64,000 nt of DNA from Limnanthes douglasii subsp. nivea (lineage: Eukaryota > Streptophyta > Magnoliopsida > Brassicales > Limnanthaceae), in assembly GCA_036936605.1 (NCBI GenBank), contig JAUPFV010000001.1, positions 344,359,081 to 344,423,080 of the forward strand, read 5' to 3'. Below the pieces are notes generated by a model. It saw only the letters and a program-made list of their open reading frames with translations, did not search any database and was not told the DNA's origin. Positions 37,190 to 48,599 of the stretch are shown piece by piece. How positions within the stretch are numbered: the stretch's first letter is position 1; every line of letters starts with the position of its first letter. The position numbers and the translations under genes were made by a program.

Positions 37190-37690
37190 CTACTTAGAGG
37201 ATTGTTCTCATTCTCAGACTGATTCTTCTAATTCTTCTTCCTCGGTTAATGATCTTGGAATAGGGTCGAAGAATTCGTTGTGGAGGCTTTTGATCGGTAT
37301 CCGCTCCCAAAAATTTAAAAGATATGCTTTTGGAAACGAGGCATGAATTTCTCGAAGGAGATTTATTGTTTTTAGCTCCTCGGTATTTTTTATGGCTGCG
37401 AGCATATCCTTCCCACATTCTTTTTCAACAGCCTTTATAGCAAGTTTATTTTATTCTTCGAACTGATTCTTAAGAGCATCTATGTCTTTTGTCAGGTTTT
37501 CTTTTCATCTTCACTTTTGTTTAGTGAGAGTTGCAGTGTGAAGTATATTTCGGTTTCGTTGGCTAATTATTGGGTATGTTTTGTTTTGAGCTCTTCTAGA
37601 TCATGCTCATGAGAAATGTTAAGCCCTTCTTGGAATTCTGAATTGTGAGAGTATCTAACTTTGTAAAAGGTCGCATATTTCTTGGAAGCT
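37190..37690 (-). pseudogene. Antisense extra ORF fragment of Tat-2
   Basis: The minus strand carries the C-terminal part of the same coiled-coil protein as 1-2,104. Shared features are HDLEELKTKHTQ, a SLNKSEDE segment and LLREIHASFPKAYLLNFWERIP, ending in an acidic tail EEEELEES. It is opposite in direction to Tat-2 pol, as expected. Frameshifts and stops are present. The N-terminal part is cut off near 37,690, where Tat-4 integrase begins. Confidence 0.65.
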
Positions 37691-40600
37691 TGTTTTTGCA
37701 AAAGTTTTAGCCTCTAACCACTTTGAAAAATAGTGGACTACAACTACCACGAATTGCTGCTTACGCGTAGCCATTAGAAGAGTTCCTACTAAGTCTATTC
37801 CCTATTTATCGAACGGGCACAGTGTCGGAACGATACTCATTAGTTCACTCGATAGATGTTTCTTATTGGAAATTATTGACAAAGGTGACAATATTTCACT
37901 AAGGCCTGAGAATCCGATGCCAACCTGGGCTAATAGTATTCTGTTAGTAAAACATTTCTTATTAGGCTTCGATAGCCGCAATGAGCATCATCTTCCCCCT
38001 CATGCATGTCTCGAAGGATTATCTATGCTTCCTCTTTAGTCACACACCGCATAATGGGCCGGGTAGCAATTTTCCTGTATAATAGTTTATCTAAAATTTA
38101 ATATCTACACACACGTATCTACAAGGATCGTGCATATGCTTTGTTTGGTGGTAGGGTTTGGTGCTTTAGATATGTAATGTATGCGTCTCTTCAATCTGTT
38201 GTTGTTGTCAAAGCATGCAATGCAATTTGTTCAGCTCCCACTACCATAGTTGGTGAATCCTAGATGATTATTTTAACATTTTCTTTATGTGTTGCTGCTT
38301 TAGTTAAGGAGTCTGTCATTGAATTATCGGACATGGGGATCTGCTCATATTCAATGCTGTCAAATTTGCTTTCCCACTCTTTTAAAGATTCTATGTACTT
38401 ATGGGTACTCGCTTGTTTGCCCTCAAATGAGCCCGTAGCCTGGCATACTACCACCTGGGAATCCGACCTGAGAAATATCCGGCGATCCCCGCAAATATGA
38501 GCCAATTTGAGCCATGCCAGCACCATTTTATATTCACCTGTGTTATTTGTTACTTCGAAACCGAATCGTATTGCTTATCTTATCCGCTCTCCCGTTGTTG
38601 TTTGAATAATTACTCCAGCACCCCTTTTCCCCTAGTTTCATTTGAGGCACCTTTCATTTCGATTGCACATCAAGTGGTGTTCTCATCATCTATAGTGAAA
38701 TTATCATCCTTTCCTTGATATTATACAAATTTGTTAATAAAATCTGCCACCGCTTGACCTGTTATAGCTATCATAGGCTTGTACTCTATGTCGTACACTC
38801 CTAAGTCTGCTGAATATCTTGTTAGTCTGCTAGAGACATCTGGTTTCTGGAGTACATTACGTAACAGGAATGAGGTTCGTACAATAATTATATGACTCTA
38901 GAAATATGGGTGCGTATATCGAGAGGAAATTACTAAACTGAGGGATAACTTTTCTAGATTGAGGTATTGGGTTTCTACGTCAACCAATCTCTTACTAAAA
39001 TAATACACTCGTCTCTGGACCCAAACTGTCTCTCGCACAAGTACCTCACTTACGACATATAGTGACACTGATAAATACAAGTATTCTTCTGGTTTTGGTG
39101 CGGTTAGCAATTAGTTTTTCGATTCTTGAAAGGCCTCGTCATATTCTTTTGTCCAAGAAAATTTCTTGGCTCCTTTCAAGATTTTGAAAAATAATTGGCT
39201 TTTATTAAACGATCTAGAACAAAACCGGAAGAGAGCGGCCAAACGTTTCGTTAAATGTGGTACCTCTTTTATATTCCGATGGGGTTTCATATCTAATATT
39301 TATTTTATTTGAGAGGGTTCGTCCTCGATACCTTTCTTACTAACGATAAAACCTAAGAATTTTCTACTAAGAACAACAAATGAACATTTAAGAGGGTTAA
39401 GTTTTAATCCATACCTCCCAAAGTTTGGAAAACTAGTCCCATTACTTTAAGCTGCTTCTCTCTTGAGTCACTTTTTATGATCATATCGTCGATGTAAGCA
39501 TGCATGTTTTTTCCCTGCATTCATTCAATTTTTTTTACCAGACTCTCATGTGTCAAACAACATTTTTGAGTCGAAACGACATGAATTTGTAGCACTAGAG
39601 GCCTCGCTATGTCTGAAAAATAGAGTGTTCCCTTCCGATGGGTCCATAGAAATCTGGTTATACCACGAGTATGCATCCATGAACGATAGGTACTCTTATC
39701 CCGAGGCAACATTGACCAGTTGATATTTTTTATAATAGGAAAGCGTGGGCAGGCCCAATTAAGATTTTTGAAGTCGACGAACATCTGCCATTGTCTATAT
39801 GGGGTTGGCTATCTAAAATCGGGTATTGTGTCTGTCAGATTTGACCCAACTTGAGTAGTTTTTCAACCACTTTGAATATGGCTTCTGATATTTCTGGAGA
39901 AAACACCCGTTGATTTGTCTTACAAGTCTAACACTAATGTCGATGGCTAACAAATGAGAGATCATGGTCGGGTCTACCCCGGTTAACTTCTCAATGTCCC
40001 ATGCTGTTATTAGATTGTTTTTAAAGTTTTGCTCGAGGTTAGTACTTATCTTGATAATTTTACCCTCGTTTAAAGTTAGTAGTTATTCTCTCTTCTTCCA
40101 ATGAGGGGGGGGGGGGGGGGGGTCCTCCTCCTCTTTATTCTCTGGGGTCATCCACCTCAAATTTTATTCCTTCAAGTGGCACTTGGCGATTCCATGCCCC
40201 AGAGTTCATTAATTGCTATTTGGTTGTGATGGAAGGGATCAATGTGAGTGCGTAACACTGTCTTGCTTGTCTTTGATTGCATTAAATTATTCCTACCAAA
40301 TTTCCCACTGGATATTTAATGCACAGCTTGAATGAGCATGCAATGACCTCAAGCTTATGAAGCCATGGTCTTCTCATGTTTGCATGGTAGGAGTTGGTAG
40401 CATCGGCAATCACAAATAGGGTGTGGATAATTTTCTTTGTGTTGTCGTACCCGACTATCACTGGAAGCTCAATCTCACCAATGCATTTTGTTGACTTTCC
40501 CTCATAACTAACCAGTTTCCTATTTGTTTTTTTGTAATGAGGGACCCCTATCATTTGATCATAGCTCGCCTTGAAGATAACATTGGCCGAACTACCGTTA

Positions 40601-40880
40601 TCAATTAGTATTCTTATTACCATAAGTCCTGAGATGTTGGCACTTATTATCAGTTCATCCTTAGGAGGTGTGATAACCTATCTTAAATAGTCATCCTTAC
40701 AGGATAGATCTCCAACCGGCTCTCAAAATTTATGATATGAAAAGTCACCGACTACGTGAATTTTAATGTCGTTACGATGGCGTTTTTGTACCGCGCGGTT
40801 TGTCCAAAACAGGGTTTCGCCTCCAAAAATTCTGCACTACCATTGTTGTTTTTTTAATGTTTTGTCTGCTGCCTCGATTG
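37691..40880 (-). pseudogene. pol: Tat-4 pol remnant
   Basis: Protease (40,282-40,623) has DNGSSANVIF at about 40,588-40,602, where the catalytic DTG has become DNG. RT around 39,300-39,800 keeps an intact YIDD at 39,486-39,497 and VDFKNLNWACP. RNase H (38,898-39,110) shows VYYFSKRL and THPYF. The archaeal-type RNase H (38,260-38,526) shows LRSDSQVVV and SMTDSLTKAA. Integrase is recognisable to YFSKWLEA near 37,700, then sequence passes into the Tat-2 antisense ORF. Frameshifts and stops are numerous. An 18-base G run lies within the protease-RT linker. Confidence 0.75.
40105..40122. repeat. Run of 18 G
   Basis: An uninterrupted G18 follows CCAATGA in the Tat-4 protease-RT linker. Such a run is rare in this AT-rich window. 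It may be a real slippage product or a base-calling artefact, since long G runs are prone to length error. It could form a four-stranded structure. Confidence 0.95.
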
Positions 40881-41735
40881 GTTCAGTGTTAGTTGCCCCA
40901 TCGCCCACACTATATTATCTTGTTGTTTTAAAAATTGGATGAGGTCCCCACTCTCGATCAATTTTTAAATCTCCTCATTTAACTGCTAGCATTACCCTGT
41001 CGGGTGTCCATGATCATTGTGGTAGGCGCATAAACATTTTTGAAATATGTCCCACATGCCTTATGAATCCTTGATCAACCCCTTCTGAAGGTTGTTGAAC
41101 CATTCTAGTGTATTTTATTTTAATGTCGTCCAAAACACTTTACAGATTAACACGTTGTCAGGGTCTTCCTGAGCCATCGTACGAATCCATCTTATGTGTG
41201 TCAAATTTTTGTGGAAGTTTCCCCTCGAGGATGCCCTTCACAAAGAGATATTCTTGCAAAAAATACGCATCCATAGTAGGTCTTACCTGATCATATTCAG
41301 CGGCCTGTACCACCCATTCTCTATGGATGCTCCATTGGCAGCCTGGCCTCGCGGTCCCTCTCATGTTCCCATTGAGCTGTACGCTGCTGCTCCTTCTTGG
41401 TTTCCTCGACTTGATTTTCCAAGATCTGTACATTAGAAAGGCTAAAAGACATACCAAGGTTTATGGGGTTTTCACCCTCAGGGCTGCGTCGGTGTTTTCT
41501 TCGATATTAACGTGAGACTGATCGTCGGTTTGGTTTTCTATTACATAAACCTCTCAACAGTCTACTTGATCAGATCTTACGATGGCCTCGCTGTTGGGAG
41601 GATTCTCCTGGACTCGTTCATTACCTTTCCTTCCCTGCCCATGAGGGCGGCCATAATATCTCTTTCGATTCGTGGCTTAGTTAATACCATCACTCACCCT
41701 CACACATACTTTGAATAACGTTCTCATGGACGGCC
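40881..41735 (-). pseudogene. gag: Tat-4 gag remnant (copy next to pol)
   Basis: The minus frame at 41,158-41,457 contains GILEGKLPQKFDTHKMDSYDGSG, which corresponds to the Tat gag segment with a KRFD..KMEKYDGSTDP-type motif. The following part at about 40,980-41,150 is broken. The leader motif GGCCGTCCATGAGAACG near 41,712-41,728 marks the start of the internal region. The frame is interrupted by stops and frameshifts. Confidence 0.65.
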
Positions 41736-41745
41736 TCAAAATTTG

Positions 41746-42440
41746 GTGAGGGATTTTAGTAATAGAGTTTAGGAAGGGAAAATAGAAGAATAATATGCTA
41801 ATATCTTATTACTTTTATCGAAAGAAAAACCTGACATTATTTTGTGGATCTACTATCCTTTATATAAAATTTATTTAACACGCTACTTCAGTATCTCCTG
41901 ATTATTTGCTATTTTCTTTTAGGCTTGATCATGGGTAAAAACTCTACTTCCACGTCATGCGCATTGCTTTTCGTGGTCCTATATTTCAGTTCCACTATTT
42001 AATCATTAGCCGAGGTACCGTACAATCTTCGGTTGAATATTGGATCTCCCCTAAGTCTTTTCATAGATAACAGCTATGTTCTTTGTCATTGGGGTGAAGT
42101 TCCGTGTTGGGTTCTCATATTAAGGAGGGCGCATCCGCTATTCTAAGATCATGAAACGTCCGGTTTGAGTCCCTCCTAATATCATTTTTCCTCAATAAAG
42201 GTTGACTTAAACTCCAGGCTCCTATATTGGTAATTGGGCTTGAGATCTGCCTTCTCGGAATCATATACTAAAATGAACTAATCTGACCAGGCGAGGATAC
42301 CAACTTAATTACCGTTACAACTACTACCTCGGCGCAACGTGACAAAGAATTCAACTCTCCTATAAATTGTTGCACATAACTTTTAACGTTTCCCTCTTTT
42401 GCTGATACAAATCCATGATAACATAGCCTTCATGCTTGTG
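41746..42440 (-). repeat. LTR-like block of Tat-4
   Basis: This ~0.7 kb block has no coding frame. It lies directly upstream of the leader/primer site of the pol-proximal gag copy, where a 5' LTR is expected. On the minus strand it begins near TGAGAAACAAGGAACAC. A TATAAAGGATAG-like motif lies near 41,860. The terminal bases are not clean TG..CA, and no second copy is in the window, so the call rests on position. Confidence 0.45.
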
Positions 42441-42447
42441 TTCCTTG

Positions 42448-43165
42448 TTTCTCATTAAACATTTTTGAAATATGTCCCACATGCCTTTTGAATCCTTGAT
42501 CAACCCCTTCTGAAGGTTGTTGAACCGTTCTAGTGCATCTCCTTTTAATGTCGTTCAAAACGTTTTACAGATTAACACGTTGTCAGGGTTTAATTCCATC
42601 ATCATGTTTCTAAATTACTCCAGGTGATGTTTAGGGTCTCCTGACCGATCGTACGAATCCATCTTATGTGGGTCAAATTTTCGTGGAAGTTTCCTCTCGA
42701 GGATGCCCTTCACGAAGATAGATTCTTGCAAAACATACGCAGCCATAGTAGGTTTTACCAGATCATATTCAGCGGCCTCTACCACTCCATTCTCTCTGGA
42801 TGCTCCATTGGCAGCCTGCCTCGCGGTCCCTTTTATGTTCCCACTGAGCTTCCCATATCTGCACATTAGAAAGGCTAAAAGACATACCAAGGTTTACAGG
42901 GTTTTCACCCTCAGGTGTCCGTCGGCGTTTTCTTCGGTATTAACGTTAGACTGATCATCGATTTGTTTTTCCATTACATAAACCTCTCGATAGTCTGCTT
43001 GATTAGCTCTTACGATGACCTCGCTGTTGGGAGGATTCTCATGGACTCGTTCATTCCCTTGCTTTCCCTACCCATGGGGGGCGGGCATAATTTCTCTTTC
43101 GATTCGTGGCCTAGTTTACACCATCACTCACCCTAACACAGACTTTGAATAACGTTCTCACGGAC
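42448..43165 (-). pseudogene. gag: Second copy of the Tat-4 leader and gag start
   Basis: This block repeats 41,027-41,745 at an offset of about 1,421 bp. Both contain AACATTTTTGAAATATGTCCCACATGCC, TTAACACGTTGTCAGGG, and the minus-strand frame with GILERKLPRKFDPHKMDSYDRSGDPKHHLE. It ends with the same leader motif (CTTTGAATAACGTTCTCACGGACGGCC). Small indels separate the two copies. It looks like the remnant of a tandem partner element that shared the LTR block. Confidence 0.7.
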
Positions 43166-43744
43166 GGCCCCAGAATCTGGTGAGTGAAAAGAGACAACAA
43201 TACATTTTAATTTCAAAATTATATATATTAGTCCTTTTATATGTCATACTCTTCAGATTAGATTCAAAGTTGTAAAACTTATTAATTTTCCCAATTAATA
43301 AAATTTTCTTTTGATTAAAATAAATATGGTTAATATATTTATACTCGTTGGTTTTTTGGTTTTGAACCTAAATGACCACATTAAAAATGACTCTTAAGAA
43401 CAAAAACAAAATTTTAGACTTAAATTTGGACAATTGTGTTTCAAAGCGTATGAACTACTAATATACTGAATTTAATTTTCTCACTAACATACTTGATACA
43501 TAGACTTTCGTGTTCTAACATCCTACTCGCATCGTTCTATTTACTACCTCAGTTTTGAACGAGAACATAATTAGTAAAAAAAATACGATATGATAATGTT
43601 TGGTTAATTTTCTAATGACAATTAAATAGAAGAGACGTTTTGGTATTGCGAGAACTTAATCTAAATATAGATAATGCATTAAAGTAACTTAACTAATTCC
43701 TTTTACTTTCGTTTCAGAACCATCAAATAAAGTAATAATAGATA

Positions 43745-43993
43745 CTCCCTCATTTTTATAATATTAGTCGTTTATGATTGTTGCACGGAAATTAAGAAAA
43801 ATAATGATAATTTTGAAAGAATAAAAGAAAATAAATTTGATTGGTGGAGTTAATAACTTGTCCAGACGGTTAACTATTTTATTTGCTGAAAGTAGAATAT
43901 AGGTAATCAATGTTGCATTATAAAATGAGAATAACATATATTATGAAACATAAATTTTTTTCTAAAAAAACTTATATTATGAAACAGGGGGAA
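43745..43993. mobile_element. Stowaway-like MITE with TA target site
   Basis: The left end CTCCCTCATTTTTATAATATTA and the right end, which reads TTCCCCCTGTTTCATAATATAA when reversed, form imperfect terminal inverted repeats. TA flanks both ends (43,743-43,744 and 43,994-43,995). The CTCCCTC start, ~249 bp length, TA target and lack of coding sequence fit the Stowaway (Tc1/mariner-derived) MITEs of plants. Confidence 0.7.
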
Positions 43994-44297
43994 TACTTAC
44001 GAAAAAACAAAAATTTGTTTTCAAACATGTGATCGGAAGCACAATAATCAAGTCTTCTTGATCTAAGGAATGATGATTGAGAGACCCTTACAATATGATT
44101 ACTAGTTTGACTAGTTGAGGTAACGCCGGATGGCTGATTACATTTTTGAAACGTCTGAAAGGCACCATACTTTGTTATGGATAAATTTGCAAGTGGAACC
44201 CTAACGGATGGATCGTATTGTAAAAAGTTGGTAACTTTGATGTATATATATTATTATGGGGATACCCATTAAGTATGTATCAGATATTTATGTGATC

Positions 44298-44357
44298 CAA
44301 TTTTTTGCAATGAGTACACTTAAGGTGCAATTTTTTGCAATGAGTACACTTAAGGTG
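44298..44357. repeat. Exact 30-bp tandem duplication
   Basis: CAATTTTTTGCAATGAGTAC plus ten further bases (ending TTAAGGTG) occurs twice in direct succession with no mismatch, so the duplication is recent. Confidence 0.9.
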
Positions 44358-45039
44358 TCCTTCACTTCGATATCCATCTCTATTATATTTTTTATGAGTA
44401 ACCCGAAAGACTAGGATAGTAAACTAGGTAAAAATAGTGCAGTCGTTTGCAATGTTCAAAGGTATAAAATACAAATTATTTAGTCAAATATATTTTATTC
44501 ATCGCCAGAACACTTCAATTAACTACAATTTGGTTTGTGAATTGAATCAAATACACTTGGCAAACTCGCTAGGAGAAGAAAAAAAATAATATTACGATAT
44601 ATCTTTTGTTTTTTAACATAACTTGTGAAAACAATCATCTCATTCAATTATGCTGAAGAGTTTCGATTTAGCCTATATATTATTATATATCAAATCATAT
44701 TAATTTCTGATTGTCGTCCTACAACAAATTTAATATAAAAATATTTATGTCATTTAAATATATGGTTTATATATTTACTCATAACTCAGTAACATGTAGG
44801 ATAAATATAATATTGATTTACGAATGATTGAATTGATAGATAACCATAAAACATTATGTAAAAAATAAATCAATTTACCTCGAGGGTTTAAATACTTTTT
44901 CACCAACACAAGTAACCCATTTTATTAGGTTTTTTAATACTCTTAATCAATAAATCATCTTCCATACAAACAACCATCACATATAATTATTAAAATTCTT
45001 TATTTTCCCATACATATGTTTATCAAAGTTATAGGAAAA

Positions 45040-45236
45040 GAAAATTTTGCTTTTAATATTAATAATCGTATGACTGTTACAATCTACCATCTGCCTTTAT
45101 ATAGTTATCAAGAATGTCTTATAACTAACTTAGTTAAGAGATTAGTTATACGAGACTAGCTGTAGCTAATTTACTAAAAATACAAGAAGCAGACAAGAGG
45201 CAGGGGCTTCAAAATCCAACATCCCCTCCTCCTCAA
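45040..45236 (-). repeat. 3' LTR start and polypurine tract of Cop-3
   Basis: On the minus strand TTGAGGAGGAGGGGA (45,222-45,236) is a clear polypurine tract, followed at once by TGTTGGATTTTGAAG, the LTR start. A TATA box (CTATATAAAGGC) lies near 45,095. The LTR's far end could not be fixed, because no 5' LTR is available for comparison. Confidence 0.65.
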
Positions 45237-45239
45237 GAT

Positions 45240-48200
45240 GAATCGTGGAAGAAATCTGCAAGGTACATCTTGGATAACAAGAAAAAAAATTGTAGACAAG
45301 ACCTTGGTGAAGATGTCGACCAATTGAGACTTTGTAGACACATGAACTGGATTGATGAAGCCAGAAAGATACTGATTTCGAACAACATGACAATCAATAT
45401 CTAGATGCTTCGTACGTTCATGGAAAATAGGATTGGACGTTATATGGATTGCTTCTATGTTATCACAAGTAAAGAAAATGAAATATTAATGTCTAGAAGG
45501 ATATAAGATAACCATTAGATTTCAAAACTGTAGAAGCCATGAATCTGTATTCTGCTATAGCTGAAATTCTACTAACAATAACTTGTTTCTTTCTTTTCCA
45601 AGACACTAGGGAAGTGCCTAAGAAGATACAATATCCTATGATAGACTTATGTGTTATGGTGCATGCTCCCCAATCAGCGTCACGATAGGCATGGATGTCA
45701 AGAAAAGTATGAGACGCACAAAGTAGACCCTTGGAGGGAGAGCATTTGAGATACTTCAAGAAATAAATTAAAGAATTCTAGTGAACAGTCCAAGGTTGAT
45801 GTACAAACTGACTAAGCTGTTGAACTAAAAATTTAATATCTGGTCTAGTAAATTTTAAATATTAAAAACGACCTATTAATCTCCTATAGTTTTTGTCATT
45901 TGAAATTATTTCAGAGTTAATATGAGTGATTCAAACCCGTGATCATTGAAGTCTTCGCAGGTTTGCATCTAATGAGACCAGGCTCTGTCACCATGTCAAT
46001 AATGTATTTGTGTTGATCCAAATAAATGTCTTTAGGTTGTTGTAGAACTTCAATTCCAAGAAAACACATAGCAAGGCCGACGTCTTTCACCGTAAACAAT
46101 TTGTCCAAATAGGTCTTGATCTTTGTTACTTGATAAGAGAAATCACTAATCAACAAGATATCATCCACATAAACAAGTAAAAACATTTAAAATGAGATTA
46201 TTTTAGGAGAAAAATAAATTATCAGCCATACATTTAATGAAATCAAAAGCCAACAATTTTTCATTTAAGACACGATTCCATTGTCTTGATGCTTGCTTTA
46301 ATCCATATATGGATTTATTTAACTTACAGACTTTGTTATCCCATTTGTCGAGTAAACCAGGAAGAGGTTTTATGTACATAACTTCATCTAAAGATCCATG
46401 CAGAAATGCATTATTGAAATCCAGCTGATGAACTGGTAATCCTTTGGAAGAACCTAAAGCAAACAAGATTCTAACAGTGGCAGACTTGGCAACAGGAAAA
46501 AAACTCTCATTATAGTCTTTACCTTCAATTTGAGTAAAACCTTTTGCTACAAGCATGGCCTTTAATCTTTCAAACGTTCCATCAAGATTTCTCTTAATTT
46601 TAAATACCCATCTATAACCAATGACTTCTTAACTTTAGGCAAAGTAGATAAATCTAAAGTATTGTTAGAGTTCAAAGCCTTTAATTCTTTTTACATAGCA
46701 ACAACCCAGCCATCATGAAGCTTAGCTTGATCATAAGAATGTGATTCTTGCAAAAAAGACACATTAGGTAAAAAAATTGTATAAGATTCATCAAGAGTAG
46801 AATTCTGAATATATGAAAAAGTATGAGGGACATAAGGAGAACTAAGAACTGTATTAGAAGAATGTTTACCACCAGAAGCTTGAAGAACAAAATCTCTGAG
46901 CCAAGAAGGTTTATGTTTAACCCTTTTGCTGGCCCGAATAGAAACATAAGTATAAGAATTATGGAATATAAAAGGATCGGTATTTTCATTAGAACTAGAA
47001 GAATGAACAATGTCTTCAACAAGATTCTGATCATCAATTATAATATCAATAGTTGGTAAAATAGTTTCAGGTTTATCAAGAATAACTCCATTATCTGAAT
47101 AAACAATAGGAATATGAATATGATCGTTATCATTGATAATATTATCTTTGAAAAGGAAAACATTTTCTTGAAAAATAGAATATCTAGATAGAGACAATTG
47201 ATGAGTTTTTTAAGTTATAGAGTCTATATCAATTTTTATTTGATGCGTATCCAACAAAAACAGCCTTAAAGGCACGAGGATGAAACTTGTCACTACTTCT
47301 AGGGATAATAGAACCAAAACAGAGACAACAAAAGACCGTTAAAGCACTAACATTAGGAGCATAACCAGTTAACATTTCAAAAGGAGATTTCCAATTTAAT
47401 ATTTTAGAAGGTATTTTGTTTATAAGATAAGTGGCAGTGAGAGTACATTCCCCCCCAAAACCTTTAGGAACTGTAGATTGAAACATAAGAGATCTTGCCA
47501 CTTCTAGTAAATGTTTGTTATTTCTCTCAACAATTCTATTTTGTTGAGGAGTGTAAGGACGAGTTTTTTTAATGAATAATTCCAAGATTAGATAAGAAAT
47601 AAGACATAGGTTGGTTAAGAAACTCTGTACCATTGTCGCTCCTTAAGATTTTGAATTGAGGATTGAATTGAATTTGACTTAAGATAACAAATTTCTTAAA
47701 ATGGAGAAAGTATCATATTTGTTTTTAAGCAAAAAAATCCAAATGCATCTAGTGTAATTATCAACTATTGTTAAGAAATATTTCTTACATGTAATAGTAG
47801 ATATTCTATAAGAAACTCATAGGTATAAGTGAATAATTTCAAAAGCTCTAAATGAAACAGAAATGCTGGAAGGAAACTATGTCTATGTTGTTTTGTTAAA
47901 AGACATATGTTACAAATTACATTTTCAATATTTGAATTCATTACACTTAAAATTTTCAAAACTTTATTGGAATAATGTCCAAGTCTAAGATTCCAAATGT
48001 TAGGCTTTATTACAAGAGAAAAATTAGGAACGTTAGGGTTTGAAAAATAATGTAGAGAAATGAGTTTTAATGAAGCTTTTATTGACTGATTGTTGGTTGA
48101 TAAGGTAAAGCTCTTTGTACTGCTTTCCAACTCCAAGAACTTGATCAAAGTGTTGGTCCTGAAGAAAGAAGTGATCATTTAAGAATTCGAAAAAAAATAC

Positions 48201-48440
48201 TAGAAGTAGCGACACATTTTCCCATTGATAACAGATTACACTTAAAATATGGAACATATGAACAGTGATGCAAAACAAGTTTATCATGCACTATCACAGG
48301 TCCATTGTAAGAAACGTTTTTCATTAAAGCATCAGGCAAAGTAATGGAAGAAGGTTCTTTTAAAGGATATATTTTTGAAAAAAGTGAATGATCACAACAC
48401 ATGTGATTAGATGCTCCAGTGTCTATGATCCAAAATTATG
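45240..48440 (-). pseudogene. pol: Cop-3 pol (protease, integrase, RT, RNase H)
   Basis: The protease signature IIDTGASNHMC lies at about 48,400-48,435 and is intact. The GAG-pre-integrase region is at about 47,900-48,180. The integrase core (47,229-47,633) contains TRPYTPQQNRIVERNN, with the family's catalytic Glu. RT (45,917-46,556) contains QLDFNNAFLHGSLDEVMY, KSIYGLKQASRQWN and an intact YVDD at 46,160-46,171. RNase H (45,493-45,759) contains YRDADWGACTITHKSIIGYC. Frameshifts separate most domains, for example between 45,917 and 46,203 and between 46,556 and 46,691. The copy is inactive, but its catalytic motifs are largely preserved, so it is younger than Cop-2 or Cop-4. Confidence 0.82.
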
Positions 48441-48599
48441 TTTACTAATATTTGTGTCATTAGTTGATGAAGACATACCTCAGAAGTCTTCAAGATGAAC
48501 ACGATTAACATTTGCATTCCTTTCTTGATCTTTAGATCTTTTACCATTGGCAAGAATTTTCTCCAAGTCTTGTTGAACCTTCATAACCATATGCATTAA

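Larger units (their letters stand above)
25416..37690 (+). mobile_element. Tat-2: plus-strand Tat element split by Tat-3
   Basis: The left part (25,416-31,090) holds the 5' LTR, primer-binding site, gag and pol down to the middle of integrase. The right part (36,543-37,690) holds the post-pol spacer with inverted copies of the Tat-1 37-bp repeats and a minus-strand extra ORF fragment. Between them lies Tat-3 in opposite orientation. The join at 36,543 falls just after where the Tat-1 alignment places the pol stop, so about 0.38 kb of integrase was lost when Tat-3 came in. The 3' LTR is missing; the right end abuts Tat-4. Confidence 0.75.
37691..43165 (-). mobile_element. Tat-4: decayed Tat element, truncated in integrase, with duplicated leader/gag
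   Basis: On the minus strand, gag (40,881-41,735) and pol (37,691-40,880) follow an LTR-like block (41,746-42,440). Beyond that block the leader and gag start are present a second time (42,448-43,165). Integrase stops after YFSKWLEA, nearly the same codon as in Tat-3. No integrase C-terminus, post-pol region or 3' LTR is found. The leader site TGGGGCCGTCCGTGAGAA (near 43,157) resembles the Tat-5 primer-binding site rather than that of Tat-1 to Tat-3, so this is a different subfamily. Confidence 0.75.
43166..45039. other. AT-rich spacer between Tat-4 and Cop-3
   Basis: No coding frame or RNA gene is recognisable. It contains a Stowaway-like MITE (43,745-43,993) and an exact 30-bp tandem duplication (44,298-44,357). 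The remainder is AT-rich sequence of unknown origin. Confidence 0.6.

Noticed and set aside
31091..37690. Tat-3 and Tat-4 as one inverted-repeat element
   Set aside because: Both are on the same strand and differ in sequence, primer site and state of decay, so they are separate insertions.
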